Origin: Candidatus Poribacteria bacterium
GTDB taxonomy: Bacteria > Poribacteria > WGA-4E > UBA9662
NCBI GenBank assembly: GCA_002699335.1
Contig: PACG01000097.1
Location: 14,476-39,248 of the forward strand
DNA: 24,773 bases
Direction of reading: 5' to 3'
Part shown: positions 24,669-24,773 of the stretch, in pieces
How the letters are laid out: each line of letters begins with the position of its first letter
Numbering within the stretch: the first letter of the stretch is position 1
Notes under the pieces: generated by a model
The model's database searches: none
What the model was told of the DNA's origin: nothing
What the model saw: the letters and a program-made list of their open reading frames with translations, nothing else
Made by a program: the position numbers and the translations under genes

Positions 24669-24773
24669 TCACTCACCCCGTATTTGGCGATTGATATGGC
24701 GAAGTAACTCCAGCTCCTGATTCAGCGGTAGCTCTGGCCGATCTTCGGCCTCTTGCCAATAGATCTCTGTTTT
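24669..24773 (-). CDS. C-terminal end of an unidentified minus-strand gene (start lies beyond the window)
   Basis: A minus-strand frame is open from the window edge to a TGA at 24669-24671. It gives 34 residues ending NQELELLRHINRQIRGE, with a natural-looking mix of charged and Leu residues in an amphipathic helix. It is convergent with the CBM9-like gene, with 76 bases between them. The family cannot be told from so little, and chance openness over 35 codons is possible. Confidence 0.45.
   Translation of the reverse strand, partial: KTEIYWQEAEDRPELPLNQELELLRHINRQIRGE

Noticed and set aside
1..24773. tRNA, rRNA, CRISPR array or insertion sequence
   Set aside because: No TpsiC-type arm, spaced direct repeats or transposase frame was seen; the only repeats are those listed.

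Overview
The window looks like chromosome from a diderm (LPS-making) bacterium with roughly balanced base composition. It carries lipid A/LPS export genes, sigma-54, HPr kinase, two FGly-type sulfatases, a phytanoyl-CoA dioxygenase-family gene, an enolase-superfamily gene, a CBM9-like secreted protein and a peptidase with a FlgD/Por-type C-terminal domain. That mix recalls Candidatus Poribacteria, Latescibacteria or related marine/sponge-associated lineages. This placement is inference: no rRNA or other phylogenetic marker was analysed.

Layout. (1) 1-7031, plus strand, housekeeping: 3' end of pyrF, pyrE, lepA, lepB, an orphan MalK/UgpC-type ABC ATPase, and an exported M28 peptidase overlapping it. 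(2) 7042-12160, accessory island: on the minus strand an enolase-superfamily dehydratase-like gene, a PhyH-family dioxygenase and a sulfatase; divergently on the plus strand a second sulfatase. The second sulfatase has a perfect-consensus sigma-70-type promoter (TTGACA-N17-TATAAT) and a leader packed with inverted repeats, two of which are mutually exclusive. (3) 12156-15030, decayed zone: a second copy of the 3' end of the enolase-superfamily gene, a broken cadherin-like adhesin gene on the minus strand, an intact fatty-acid desaturase, and an unrecognised, probably frameshifted reading frame. (4) 15031-21841, housekeeping: purC (minus) diverging from lpxL-like, lptC, lptA, lptB, rpoN, hprK and an HPr-like gene. 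(5) 21842-22436, repeat-rich intergenic DNA. (6) 22437-24773: phosphate acetyltransferase, a CBM9-like secreted protein with its own promoter, and the 3' end of an unidentified minus-strand gene.

How the genes work together. lpxL and lptCAB make and move lipid A/LPS across the periplasm. rpoN-hprK-HPr form a regulatory block. The small HPr-like protein has Asp at the position of catalytic His15 but keeps Ser46, so it is predicted to act as a Crh-like regulatory target of HprK and not as a sugar-PTS phosphocarrier. The island is best read as catabolism of sulfated and hydroxy-acid/sugar-acid organic matter. The most interesting observations are the Asp15 HPr, the structured leader of the second sulfatase, and the broken adhesin and duplicated gene end beside it.
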